Of a stretch of DNA of 64,000 nucleotides, positions 30,819 through 40,838 are shown in pieces (position 1 is the first letter of the stretch; each line of letters opens with the position of its first letter). The translations under genes were made by a program, and so were the position numbers. The stretch comes from an uncultured Hydrogenophaga sp. (GTDB lineage: Bacteria; Pseudomonadota; Gammaproteobacteria; Burkholderiales; Burkholderiaceae_C), in NCBI RefSeq assembly GCF_958439165.1, contig NZ_OY288120.1, forward strand, positions 124,001 through 188,000. Direction: 5' to 3'. Under the pieces are notes generated by a model that was not told where the DNA came from, did no database searches, and saw nothing but the letters and a program-made list of their open reading frames with translations.

Positions 30819-33173
30819 TCACTCGCTGCGCGAGGGCACCAGGATGTCGCGCTGGCCGCTGCTGGTCAGCGCGCTGACCAGTCCGGCGTTCTCCATGTCT
30901 TCCAGCAGGCGGGCAGCACGGTTGTAGCCGATCTTGAGCTTGCGCTGCACATAGGAGATGCTGGCCTTTCGGTCCTTGAGCACGATCTCCACAGCCTGGT
31001 CATAGAGCGCGTCCTTCTCGCTGGAGCCTTCGCCGCCGCCCTCGCCGAACACGTCACCGCCCTCACCATCGGCAGCGCCGCCATCGAGCACGCCGTCGAT
31101 GTAGTCGGGCTCTCCGCCCTGCTCCTTGAGGTACGCCACCACACGGTGCACCTCGTCGTCGCTGACGAAGGCGCCGTGCACCCGGACCGGGAAGCCGGTG
31201 CCCGAAGGCATGTAGAGCATGTCGCCCATGCCCAGCAGGCTCTCGGCGCCCATCTGGTCGAGGATGGTGCGGCTGTCGATCTTGCTGCTGACCTGGAAGG
31301 AGATGCGGGTGGGGATGTTGGCCTTGATCAGACCGGTGATGACGTCGACGCTGGGGCGCTGCGTGGCCAGGATCAGGTGGATGCCGGCCGCGCGTGCCTT
31401 CTGGGCGAGGCGGGCGATGAGTTCCTCGATCTTCTTGCCCACCACCATCATCAGGTCGGCCAGCTCGTCGATCACCACCACGATGTACGGCAGCCGCTCC
31501 AGCGGCTCGGGCTGTTCCGGGGTGAGGCTGAACGGGTTACCGATGATCTCGCCCCGTGCTTTGGCCTCGTCGATCTTGGTGTTGAAACCGGCCAGGTTGC
31601 GCACGCCCATCTTGCTCATGAGCTTGTAGCGCTTCTCCATCTCGGCCACGCACCAGTTCAGGCCGTTGGCAGCGTGCTTCATGTCGGTGACCACCGGCGC
31701 CAGCAGATGCGGGATCCCCTCGTAGACGCTCATCTCGAGCATCTTCGGGTCGATCAGCAGCAGACGGACATCCTTCGGGTCGGCCTTGTACAGCAGCGAC
31801 AGGATCATGGCGTTGATGCCGACCGACTTGCCCGAACCGGTGGTGCCGGCCACCAGGCAGTGCGGCATCTTGGCCAGGTCGGCCACCACCGGCTGGCCGC
31901 CGATGTCCTTGCCCAGCCCCATGGTGAGCAGGCTGCGGGCATCGTTGTAGACCGGGGAACCCAGAATTTCGGAGAGGCGGATGGTCTGGCGCTTGGCGTT
32001 GGGCAGCTCCAGCGCCATGAGGTTCTTGCCGGGGATGGTCTCGATCACGCGGATCGACACCAGCGACAGCGAACGCGCCAGATCGCGTCCCAGGTTGACG
32101 ATCTGCGAACCCTTCACACCGGTGGCGGGCTCGATCTCGTAGCGCGTGATCACCGGTCCGGGGGCTGCAGCCACCACGCGCACCTCGACGCCGAAGTCCT
32201 TGAGCTTCTTCTCGATCAGGCGGCTGGTCATCTCCAGCGTCTGCGGATCGACGCTGGACTGGTGGGCAGGTGCAGCGTCCAGCAGGTCGACCTGGGGCAG
32301 CTTGCTGTCGGGCAATTCGGTGAACAGCGGCTTCTGGCGCTCCTTGGCCACGCGCTCGCTCTTGGGCACCTCCACCAGTGCGGGCTCGATGACCACCGGC
32401 ACCGGGTGGTGCTCCTCGATCTCGACCCGCTCGACCTTCACCACCTCTTCCCGCTCTCGGGCCGCCTTCTCGCCGATGCGCTGGTCTTCCACGGCCTCGC
32501 GCTTTTCCTTACGGGCCTGGAACCATCCCTCCAGCGTACCGCCCACCAGCTCGGCCCAGTGCCCCCACGAGAACCGGAACACCACCGGCAGGCAGATCAG
32601 CACCAGGGCCAGCATGGCCAGAGCCGACCCGGTGAAACCCAGCCAGCGCAGGGCCGGCTGACCCAGCGCCATGCCCAGCACGCCGCCTGCATGGTCCGGC
32701 AGCGCCGACTCCCAGCGGTGCAGACGGCTCCATTCCAGCACGGCACAGGCACACAGCAGCAGCAGCAGGGCGAGCCAATAACCCGCGCGGCGCGCCGGCG
32801 GACGCTGCCACCAGCGGAGCGATCCGGCTTCTGCCGGCACCGGTTCATCGCGGCTGCTGCGAAGCCAGCCGGCCAGCGTCGACAGCCAGGCCCTCACCCC
32901 GGCCAGGAACAACACCCAGACCGTGAAACCCAGCAGGTAGTAACTGGCATCTGCCAGCAACGCGCCCACCTGTCCGGCCCAGTTGGTCACTTCGGACCCG
33001 TGGCCGGATGTGCTCCACGCCGGATCGGCCAGGGAATGGCTCAGCAACGCCAGCAACCAGAACAGCAGACCCGCCGCCCCGAGCACGAGGCCGATTTCCT
33101 GGGTGAAGCGCGAGAGGCCGGACGGCGCACGCTCGGCGCGGTCGGCATTGAGGGTGTTGAGTGAATACGTCAT
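30819..33173 (-). CDS. ftsK: DNA translocase FtsK
   Basis: Septum-bound motor that pumps chromosome termini apart and activates XerCD, 784 aa. The N-terminal membrane domain has about four helices (for example LVLGAAGLLFWLLALLSHSL). A short charged linker follows, without the long Pro/Gln repeats of E. coli FtsK. The motor has Walker A VAGTTGSGKSVGINAMILSL and Walker B IVVVIDELADLMMVVGKK; the C-terminal gamma winged helix (KASISYVQRKLKIGYNRAARL) reads KOPS sites. I start at the ATG 33173; an in-frame TTG two codons upstream is the alternative. Confidence 0.95.
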   Translation of the reverse strand: MTYSLNTLNADRAERAPSGLSRFTQEIGLVLGAAGLLFWLLALLSHSLADPAWSTSGHGSEVTNWAGQVGALLADASYYLLGFTVWVLFLAGVRAWLSTLAGWLRSSRDEPVPAEAGSLRWWQRPPARRAGYWLALLLLLCACAVLEWSRLHRWESALPDHAGGVLGMALGQPALRWLGFTGSALAMLALVLICLPVVFRFSWGHWAELVGGTLEGWFQARKEKREAVEDQRIGEKAAREREEVVKVERVEIEEHHPVPVVIEPALVEVPKSERVAKERQKPLFTELPDSKLPQVDLLDAAPAHQSSVDPQTLEMTSRLIEKKLKDFGVEVRVVAAAPGPVITRYEIEPATGVKGSQIVNLGRDLARSLSLVSIRVIETIPGKNLMALELPNAKRQTIRLSEILGSPVYNDARSLLTMGLGKDIGGQPVVADLAKMPHCLVAGTTGSGKSVGINAMILSLLYKADPKDVRLLLIDPKMLEMSVYEGIPHLLAPVVTDMKHAANGLNWCVAEMEKRYKLMSKMGVRNLAGFNTKIDEAKARGEIIGNPFSLTPEQPEPLERLPYIVVVIDELADLMMVVGKKIEELIARLAQKARAAGIHLILATQRPSVDVITGLIKANIPTRISFQVSSKIDSRTILDQMGAESLLGMGDMLYMPSGTGFPVRVHGAFVSDDEVHRVVAYLKEQGGEPDYIDGVLDGGAADGEGGDVFGEGGGEGSSEKDALYDQAVEIVLKDRKASISYVQRKLKIGYNRAARLLEDMENAGLVSALTSSGQRDILVPSRSE

Positions 33174-33251
33174 TCGCAAAAGCAGGGGCGGGCGAGGAGC
33201 TTACCCCAGGGGGCTGCCCTCAGCCGCCTCGGACAGAGCACCCGCCGGCCG

Positions 33252-33926
33252 TCAGCCCAGCGCCGTCAGGCGCTCCTTGACGATGGTGGCGCCGGTCTCG
33301 GTGACCTCGATGAAGCCGCGGTCCTCGAGGTCCTTCATGACGCGGCTGACCATCTCGCGGGATGCACCGATCATCTTGGCCACATCCTGGCGCGACACGC
33401 GGTCCTTGATGACCAGCTGGCCTTCCTTGTCCGGCTGGGCAAATTCGAGCAGGGCGCGGGCCACGCGGCCGTAGACGTCCATCAGCGCGAGCGACTCGAT
33501 CTTGCGGTCGGCATGGCGCAGACGCATCACCAGGCCCTTCATCACGGCATAGGCCATCGACGAGTTCTCGGGCAGGCAGCGGGCAAACTCGGCCCGGCCC
33601 AGGATCAGCGCATCGGTCTGCACCTCGCAACGGACGGTGGCCGAGTGCGGCTGGTTGTCGATCAGGCTCATCTCGCCCACGTAATCGCCGGGGTTCATGG
33701 TCGCCAGGATGACCTCCCGGCCCCGGCTGTCGGTGGTCACCACACGGGCCCGCCCGGTCAGGACGATGGCCAGGCAGTTGGACTTCTTCCCTTGCTCCAC
33801 GATGCACTCGCCCCGCTTGAAGCGGCGTTTGATCACTGCATCGGCAATCGACTCGGCCTGCGCTGGTGTCAATGAAGAAAACAGAGGCACTCGGCGGATG
33901 AGATCGAGATTGGACAGGATGGACAT
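33252..33926 (-). CDS. Crp/Fnr-family transcriptional regulator
   Basis: A 224-residue regulator with an N-terminal cyclic-nucleotide-binding beta barrel (KRGECIVEQGKKSNCLAIVL, MNPGDYVGEMSLIDNQPHSA) and a C-terminal helix-turn-helix (VSRQDVAKMIGASREMVSRV, then MKDLEDRGFIEV). It lacks the N-terminal cysteine cluster of FNR, so it does not bind a 4Fe-4S centre. The phosphate cassette GEMSLIDNQPHSATVR resembles that of true cNMP-binding CRP. The ligand and regulon are unknown. It lies between ftsK (downstream, 78 bases) and divergent trxB. Confidence 0.9.
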   Translation of the reverse strand: MSILSNLDLIRRVPLFSSLTPAQAESIADAVIKRRFKRGECIVEQGKKSNCLAIVLTGRARVVTTDSRGREVILATMNPGDYVGEMSLIDNQPHSATVRCEVQTDALILGRAEFARCLPENSSMAYAVMKGLVMRLRHADRKIESLALMDVYGRVARALLEFAQPDKEGQLVIKDRVSRQDVAKMIGASREMVSRVMKDLEDRGFIEVTETGATIVKERLTALG

Positions 33927-34081
33927 GCGTGTATTCCGGATGAGGACCCGACGCCCGGGCCAGCTTCCCTACAATTCCGCAGGGTCGGCGCCACACCTTC
34001 CAACCTGCGTGTGACGCCGGATTTCGACTCCGCTCCTACTCTAAACCAAACGCCCCGCCCTTCCCTCGGGGCTTGTGCCCT

Positions 34082-35029
34082 ATGAAACACGCCAAAGTCC
34101 TGATCCTGGGTTCCGGTCCTGCGGGTTACACCGCTGCGGTGTATGCCGCCCGCGCCAACCTCGACCCGGTGCTGATCACCGGCATCGCCCAGGGTGGTCA
34201 GCTCATGACCACCACCGAAGTGGACAACTGGCCCGCCGACGCCCAGGGCGTGCAAGGTCCCGATCTGATGCAGCGCTTCCAGGCCCATGCCGAGCGTTTC
34301 AAGACCGAGATCGTGTTCGACCACATCAACGCGGTCGATTTCACCCGGCGCCCCTTCGTGCTCAAGGGCGACAGTGGTGAATACAGCTGCGACGCGCTGA
34401 TCATTGCCACCGGCGCCTCGGCCAAATACCTGGGGCTGCCGTCCGAAGAAGCCTTCATGGGCAAGGGCGTGTCGGGCTGCGCCACCTGCGACGGCTTCTT
34501 CTACCGCAACGAGATCTGCAGCGTGGTCGGTGGCGGCAACACAGCCGTCGAGGAAGCGCTCTACCTCTCCAACATCGCCAGCAAGGTCTATCTGGTGCAC
34601 CGCCGGGACACCTTCAAGGCCGAAGCCATCATGGTCGACAAGCTGATGGAGAAGGTGAAGGCCGGCAAGATCGAACTCAAGCTGCACAGCACACTGGATG
34701 AAGTGCTGGGCGATGCCAGCGGCGTGACCGGCATGCGGCTTCGCAGCGTGCAGACGGGCGCCACCGAAGACGTGGCGGTCAAGGGCTGCTTCATTGCCAT
34801 CGGTCACCAGCCCAACACCGACATCTTCAAGGGCCAGCTCGACATGAAGGACGGCTACATCGTCACCCGCTCCGGGCTGCAGGGCATGGCCACCATGACC
34901 AGCGTGCCCGGCGTCTTTGCCGCCGGCGACGTTCAGGACCATGTCTACCGCCAGGCTATCACCAGCGCCGGCACCGGCTGCATGGCCGCCCTGGACGCCC
35001 AGCGATACCTGGAGCAGCAGGCCGGCTGA
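34082..35029 (+). CDS. trxB: Thioredoxin-disulfide reductase
   Basis: NADPH flavoenzyme that keeps thioredoxin reduced, 315 aa. The FAD motif is KVLILGSGPAGYTAAVYAAR at the N terminus, the redox-active CxxC is in GCATCDGFFYRN (about residue 136-139), the NADPH motif is VVGGGNTAVEEALYLS, and the C-terminal FAD site is GVFAAGDVQDHVYRQAITSA. I start at the ATG 34082; three codons upstream is a TTG that adds MCP. No clear Shine-Dalgarno is seen, and a GCCCCG/CGGGGC hairpin (34052-34072) ends 9 bases before the start. A TACAAT at 33970-33975 and a TACTCT at 34037-34042 are candidate -10 boxes. Confidence 0.95.
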   Translation: MKHAKVLILGSGPAGYTAAVYAARANLDPVLITGIAQGGQLMTTTEVDNWPADAQGVQGPDLMQRFQAHAERFKTEIVFDHINAVDFTRRPFVLKGDSGEYSCDALIIATGASAKYLGLPSEEAFMGKGVSGCATCDGFFYRNEICSVVGGGNTAVEEALYLSNIASKVYLVHRRDTFKAEAIMVDKLMEKVKAGKIELKLHSTLDEVLGDASGVTGMRLRSVQTGATEDVAVKGCFIAIGHQPNTDIFKGQLDMKDGYIVTRSGLQGMATMTSVPGVFAAGDVQDHVYRQAITSAGTGCMAALDAQRYLEQQAG

Positions 35030-35061
35030 CGCTGGCAGATCCATGCCGATGGCGGCATGGT

Positions 35062-35067
35062 TATAAT
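35062..35067 (+). promoter_or_regulatory. -10 box of the rpmB-rpmG operon
   Basis: Consensus TATAAT followed by CGCGGGC. It leaves a leader of about 180 bases before rpmB. The -35 region is weak. Confidence 0.6.
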
Positions 35068-35188
35068 CGCGGGCTTTGCTGAAGTTTCCGGCCTGCCGGG
35101 AACTCGCGATCGAGGAGCTGCACAACCGGCCTGCTGGCCAGTGGACAACTCTTCATGGGTTACCGCCACCCAATCCTGGCGAGGTGAG

Positions 35189-35229
35189 GCCGGCGCAGCA
35201 CAGATGCAATTTGCCATCTGTGTGCCGGC
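35189..35229 (+). ncRNA. Structured hairpin in the rpmB 5' leader
   Basis: ACAGATG (35200-35206) pairs with CATCTGT (35215-35221), and GCCGGC (35189-35194) with GCCGGC (35224-35229) across an unequal internal loop; apical loop of 8 bases. It lies 24 bases before the rpmB start and has no T-tract, so it is not a terminator. Possibly a site for autogenous control by L28. Confidence 0.4.
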
Positions 35230-35253
35230 TGTTTGATCGATCGGAGTGTCCTC

Positions 35254-35487
35254 ATGGCACGCGTCTGCGACGTTACGGGCAAGAAGCCCATGGTCGGGAA
35301 CAACGTTTCCCACGCCAACAACAAAACCAAGCGCCGGTTCCTGCCGAACCTGCAATACCGCCGTTTCTGGGTCGAGAGCGAGAACCGCTGGGTTCGTCTG
35401 CGGGTGTCGGGCGCTGCCCTGCGCCTGATCGACAAGAACGGTATCGACGCTGTGCTCGCCGACCTGCGCGCGCGCGGCCAGGCCTGA
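35254..35487 (+). CDS. rpmB: 50S ribosomal protein L28
   Basis: 77-residue ribosomal protein. MARVCDVTGKKPMVGNNVSH with KTKRRFLPNLQYRRFWVE is the standard L28 sequence of betaproteobacteria; the zinc-type cysteines of some homologues are absent apart from one Cys. CGGAG lies 9 bases before the ATG at 35254. First gene of an operon with rpmG, 19 bases apart, ended by a strong terminator. Its long leader with a stable hairpin (35189-35229) suggests post-transcriptional control, as seen for other ribosomal-protein operons. Confidence 0.97.
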   Translation: MARVCDVTGKKPMVGNNVSHANNKTKRRFLPNLQYRRFWVESENRWVRLRVSGAALRLIDKNGIDAVLADLRARGQA

Positions 35488-35506
35488 TCGCTGAAGGAGC
35501 AACCAC

Positions 35507-35677
35507 ATGGCAACCAAAGGCGGACGCGAAAAGATCAAGCTGGAATCCACTGCAGGAACCGGCCACTTCTACACCACCTCCAAAAACAAGAAGACCACGC
35601 CCGAGAAGATGCTGATCAAGAAGTTTGATCCGAAAGCTCGCAAGCACGTCGACTACAAGGAAGTCAAGCTGAAGTGA
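35507..35677 (+). CDS. rpmG: 50S ribosomal protein L33
   Basis: 56-residue ribosomal protein reading MATKGGREKIKLESTAGTGH, then FYTTSKNKKTTPEKM and LIKKFDPKARKHVDYKEV. It is the zinc-free L33 type: the two CxxC pairs are missing. AAGGAG lies 8 bases before the ATG. Directly downstream of rpmB and followed 13 bases later by a bidirectional terminator. Confidence 0.97.
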   Translation: MATKGGREKIKLESTAGTGHFYTTSKNKKTTPEKMLIKKFDPKARKHVDYKEVKLK

Positions 35678-35690
35678 TTCGGCTGGCCCC

Positions 35691-35727
35691 AACAAAAAAC
35701 CCGCTGTGATCCAGCGGGTTTTTTGTT
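35691..35727. terminator. Strong bidirectional terminator between rpmG and the desaturase gene
   Basis: A perfect 16-bp dyad around a 5-base loop: AAAAAACCCGCTG on the left and CAGCGGGTTTTTT on the right, extended by AAC/GTT at the ends. T-tracts follow the stem on both strands, serving the convergent genes. Confidence 0.96.
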
Positions 35728-35763
35728 GCCTGCCCGGGCCTGAGCCCGGGCAGCAAGGGGGCG

Positions 35764-36990
35764 TCAGGCGTGGGCCGAACGCAGACGGATGGAGAAGTCG
35801 CGCAGGGCAGCGATGCCGCTCTCTTCTGCCCGACGACACCAGGCCTGCAGGTCGACAGCCAGCTGCTCGCGGGTGGAGGTGGTGCTGGACCACAGGGCAC
35901 GCAATTCCTCGCGCATGGTGACCATCTTGTCCAGCACGGGGTGCTCGGCACGGACCTGGGCCAGTTGGGGCTTGATCTCGGCCGGCACCTTGTCGTCATC
36001 GCGGTGCAGCCAGCGGCGGGCGGCCTGGATCATCGAGGTGTCGCTGCTGCGGGCCTGCAGTGAGTCCAGCTCGCGCTGGCAGGCGGCTCGCATCTCGCGG
36101 GCGTAACCGGCCATGACCTCATAACGGTTGGCGATGATGGCTTCCAGCGTCTTTTCGTCCGCCACCGGCTTGACGTCGCCGTAAGCCATGCGGGGAGCGA
36201 CCTTCTTGACCGAGGCCAGACCCATCGACTTCAGGATGCTGATGTACATCCAGCCGATATCGAACTCATAAGGCTTGACCGACAGCTTGGCCGACGTCGG
36301 GTAGGTGTGGTGGTTGTTGTGCAGCTCCTCGCCGCCGATGATGATGCCCCACGGCGAAATGTTGGTGCTGGCGTCGGTCGCCTCGAAGTTGCGGTAACCC
36401 CACCAGTGGCCGATGCCGTTGATGATGCCGGCCGCCGTGATCGGGATCCAGGCCATCTGCAGCGCCCAGACGCTCAGGCCCAGCGAGCCGAACAGCGCGA
36501 CGTTGATGATGAGCATCAGGCTCACGCCCAGGCGCGAGCGGCCGGTGTAAACGTGGCGCTCGATCCAGTCGTTGGGGGTGTTGTGGCCGTAGCGGTCCAG
36601 GGTTTCCTGGTTCTTGGCCTCGGCTCGGTAGAGCTCGGCACCTTCAAAGAAGACCTTCTTGATGCCGAACACCACCGGGCTGTGGGGATCGCCTTCGTGC
36701 TCGCACTTGGCGTGGTGCTTGCGGTGGATGGCCGTCCATTCCTTGGTCACCATGCCGGTGGACATCCACAGCCAGAAGCGGAAGAAATGCGAGGGGATCG
36801 GGTGCAGGTCCAGCGAGCGGTGCGCCGAATGGCGGTGCAGGTAGATGGTGACGCTGGCGATGGTGATGTGGGTGAACACCAGGGCCACGATCAGGACCTG
36901 CCACCAGGAGGCGCCGGTCAGGCCGTTGCTGAGGAAGTTCACCAGGCCGTCGTGGAGCGTGGTGAACAAACCGGAATCGGATGCAATCAT
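35764..36990 (-). CDS. Membrane fatty-acid (acyl-CoA delta-9 type) desaturase
   Basis: A 408-residue inner-membrane di-iron desaturase that introduces a double bond into fatty acyl chains. The three histidine boxes are YLHRHSAHRSLDL (about residue 52), WTAIHRKHHAKCEHE (about 87) and GEELHNNHHTYPTSAK (about 225). Hydrophobic segments flank them (WWQVLIVALVFTHITIA; SLMLIINVALFGSLGLSVWA). About 120 C-terminal residues are an extra helical, charged tail of unknown role. Monocistronic; upstream on the minus strand a TAAAAT near 37068 may be the -10. Membrane-fluidity adaptation is the likely purpose. Confidence 0.92.
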   Translation of the reverse strand: MIASDSGLFTTLHDGLVNFLSNGLTGASWWQVLIVALVFTHITIASVTIYLHRHSAHRSLDLHPIPSHFFRFWLWMSTGMVTKEWTAIHRKHHAKCEHEGDPHSPVVFGIKKVFFEGAELYRAEAKNQETLDRYGHNTPNDWIERHVYTGRSRLGVSLMLIINVALFGSLGLSVWALQMAWIPITAAGIINGIGHWWGYRNFEATDASTNISPWGIIIGGEELHNNHHTYPTSAKLSVKPYEFDIGWMYISILKSMGLASVKKVAPRMAYGDVKPVADEKTLEAIIANRYEVMAGYAREMRAACQRELDSLQARSSDTSMIQAARRWLHRDDDKVPAEIKPQLAQVRAEHPVLDKMVTMREELRALWSSTTSTREQLAVDLQAWCRRAEESGIAALRDFSIRLRSAHA

Positions 36991-37151
36991 TGAAGTCCTA
37001 AGAGACTGTCCTGGGAAAAATGCAAGAGACGGACGCGCCGGACAGAGGCGCCCGCTTGGGACCCGATTTTAGGCGCGGGGGTTCAAATCACCAATCAAAA
37101 AGAGGGCGAGAAACCGCTCTCTTCCCGCGATGTGGGATGCAGCAGCCCGTT

Positions 37152-38420
37152 TCAGGCTTTTTTCTGCCAGACGGCAGCGAAAAAGCCGTCGGTTGCATGC
37201 CGATGAGGCCACAAACGCAGCCATTGACCGCTTTCACCGACACAAAGGGCCTCTGGCGTCGGCACCTGGGCGGCGGCCAGGCATTGGGCCACTGGCAGCA
37301 CCGCCAGATCGGGATGGGCTGCGCCGAAGGCCTCGGCCACGGCCTCGTTCTCTTCGGTCAACAGGCTGCAGGTCGCATAGACCAGCCGGCCACCGGGCTT
37401 GAGCAGCCGGGCCGCGCTGCTCAGGATCGCCAGCTGCAGGCGGGCCTGGGCCGCCACAGTCTCGGGCGTCTGGCGCCACTTGAGGTCGGGGCTCCGCCGC
37501 AGGGTGCCCAGACCGGAGCAGGGTGCGTCGACCAGCACCCGGTCGATCTTGCCGGCCAGCCGCTTGACCCGGTCGTCCCGCTCGTGGGCGATGGCCACCG
37601 GGTGGACGTTGGACAGGCCACTGCGCGCCAGCCGCGGCTTGAGCGCGTCCAGCCGGTGGGCCGAGGTGTCGAAGGCGTACAGGCGACCGCTGTTGCGCAT
37701 GGCCGCGCCGAGCGCCAGCGTCTTGCCGCCCGCGCCGGCGCAAAAGTCCACCACCATCTCACCCCGCTTGGGCGCCAGCAGCAGGGACAGCAGTTGCGAG
37801 CCTTCGTCCTGGACCTCGACATCACCCTGGGTGAAGGCGTCCCACCGGGCCAGCGACGGCTTGCCCTGCAGCCGGATGCCCATGGGCGACCAGGGCGTGG
37901 CCTGGCCCTGCAGGCCGGCTGCCGACAGCGATTCGAGCACCGTCTCCCGCTTGGCTTTCTGGCTGTTGACGCGCAGATCCAGTGCAGCGGGCTGGAGCAG
38001 ACTGGCCGCCAGCCGTTCGAATTCATCGCCGAGCTGGGCCTGCAGGGCGCTGGCCAGCCACTCCGGCAGGTTGTGCCGGTGCTGCGGCAGGAAATCGGCG
38101 TCCGTCACGGTGGCGCACTGGTCGAGCCAGACCTTCTCGGGCTCGGACAAGGCGCTTTTCAGAAAATCGCGGTCGCCGGGGAAGCCGAGGATGGTCAGCC
38201 GGCGCCATTTGGAGCCACTGCCCGAACGGGCCAGCCATTCCAGCCTGAGCCGTTCGCGCAACACCGCGTACACGGTATCGGACAGGGTCGCCCGTTCGCG
38301 GGAGCCGAGCGAACGGTTCTCTCGGAAAAAACGGGCCAGCACGGCGTCGGCCGGGTGGTCGAAGCGGAATACCTGCTCCATCAGGGCGGAGCATTCATCG
38401 ATGAGGGCTTTGGGGTGCAT
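37152..38420 (-). CDS. RsmB/NOP-family rRNA cytosine-C5 methyltransferase
   Basis: SAM-dependent m5C methyltransferase, 422 aa. The catalytic domain has VVDFCAGAGGKTLALGAAM (motif I), VLVDAPCSGLGTLRRSPDLK with the motif IV Cys, and GGRLVYATCSLLTEENEAV with the motif VI Cys, the pair typical for this family. The N-terminal part looks like the NusB-like/PUA-type RNA-binding region of RsmB. Burkholderiales carry more than one RsmB paralogue, and this one next to purN is not the ntr-linked copy, so I give no symbol. Start ATG 38420 has GACAAT 6 bases upstream, so the mRNA is probably leaderless. Confidence 0.9.
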   Translation of the reverse strand: MHPKALIDECSALMEQVFRFDHPADAVLARFFRENRSLGSRERATLSDTVYAVLRERLRLEWLARSGSGSKWRRLTILGFPGDRDFLKSALSEPEKVWLDQCATVTDADFLPQHRHNLPEWLASALQAQLGDEFERLAASLLQPAALDLRVNSQKAKRETVLESLSAAGLQGQATPWSPMGIRLQGKPSLARWDAFTQGDVEVQDEGSQLLSLLLAPKRGEMVVDFCAGAGGKTLALGAAMRNSGRLYAFDTSAHRLDALKPRLARSGLSNVHPVAIAHERDDRVKRLAGKIDRVLVDAPCSGLGTLRRSPDLKWRQTPETVAAQARLQLAILSSAARLLKPGGRLVYATCSLLTEENEAVAEAFGAAHPDLAVLPVAQCLAAAQVPTPEALCVGESGQWLRLWPHRHATDGFFAAVWQKKA

Positions 38421-38426
38421 CCCTGT

Positions 38427-38432
38427 ATTGTC
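38427..38432 (-). promoter_or_regulatory. -10 box of the RsmB-like gene (leaderless-type)
   Basis: GACAAT on the minus strand, 6 bases before the ATG at 38420. No room for a Shine-Dalgarno downstream of a start site 6-7 bases further on. Confidence 0.4.
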
Positions 38433-38473
38433 GCCATCCGGGCACGCCGCCGGACCGCACCGGGGCCGGGAAC

Positions 38474-38479
38474 GATAAT
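38474..38479 (+). promoter_or_regulatory. -10 box of prfC (leaderless-type)
   Basis: GATAAT followed by CGCGGGCT and then the ATG at 38488, a gap of 8 bases. Confidence 0.5.
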
Positions 38480-38487
38480 CGCGGGCT

Positions 38488-40107
<1,620 letters not shown>

Positions 40108-40113
40108 CCCGCC

Positions 40114-40704
40114 TCAGGCGGAGAGCAGGCGCTCCACCGCTTCGGGGTAGATGCGATGTTCCTGGCTGAGCACGCGCTCGGCCAGCCGCTCAGGCGTGTC
40201 GTCCGGCAGCACCGGCACCACCGCCTGGGCCAGGATCTCGCCATGGTCGAGTTCTGCCGTCACCCGGTGCACCGTGGCGCCGGCAAAGCGGCAGCCCATC
40301 TCGATCGCGCGCTGGTGGGTCTTGAGTCCCGGGAAGGCCGGCAGGAGGCTGGGGTGGATGTTCACCAGCCGGCCCTGGTAATGCGCCACGAAGCCGGGCG
40401 TGAGGATGCGCATGAACCCGGCCAGCAGCACCAACGCCGGCCGATGAGCGTCGATCGCCTGCATCAGGGCAGCGTCAAAGGCCTCACGACCCTCATGCTG
40501 GCGGTGGTCCACCACGGCCGTGGCCAGCCCCTGCTCCCGCGCCCATTCCAGACCCGCCGCCTCCGGCCGGTTGCTGATCACCGCCACCACCCGCCCGCCC
40601 CAGCGCTGGGCCCAGCGGCGTTGCCGGGAGGCTTCGACCAGGGCGGCCATGTTCGAGCCGCTGCCCGAGATGAGGATGACGATGGGTTGGTCGGCGACAG
40701 ACAT
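40114..40704 (-). CDS. purN: Phosphoribosylglycinamide formyltransferase
   Basis: Third step of purine synthesis: transfers a formyl group from 10-formyl-THF to GAR. 196 aa. Substrate-binding motif VILISGSGSNMAALVEA is at the N terminus. The catalytic Asn, His and Asp are in VLLAGFMRILTPGFV, LVNIHPSLLPAFPGL and VTAELDHGEILAQ. ATG at 40704 begins MSVADQPIVILIS. A TACACT 8 bases upstream (40713-40718) could be the -10 of a near-leaderless transcript. Convergent with prfC. Confidence 0.95.
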   Translation of the reverse strand: MSVADQPIVILISGSGSNMAALVEASRQRRWAQRWGGRVVAVISNRPEAAGLEWAREQGLATAVVDHRQHEGREAFDAALMQAIDAHRPALVLLAGFMRILTPGFVAHYQGRLVNIHPSLLPAFPGLKTHQRAIEMGCRFAGATVHRVTAELDHGEILAQAVVPVLPDDTPERLAERVLSQEHRIYPEAVERLLSA

Positions 40705-40838
40705 GGCCCGGGAGTGTAATAAGCCGGCCGGAGGGGTCGGTTTGTCACAGCCCGGACAGGACGGAATCGAACGGTCGTGCGAAACTGCCCCCGGTATCGA
40801 CGACGCGCCCCGTGCGGGGCTTGAACAGGAGACATCCG

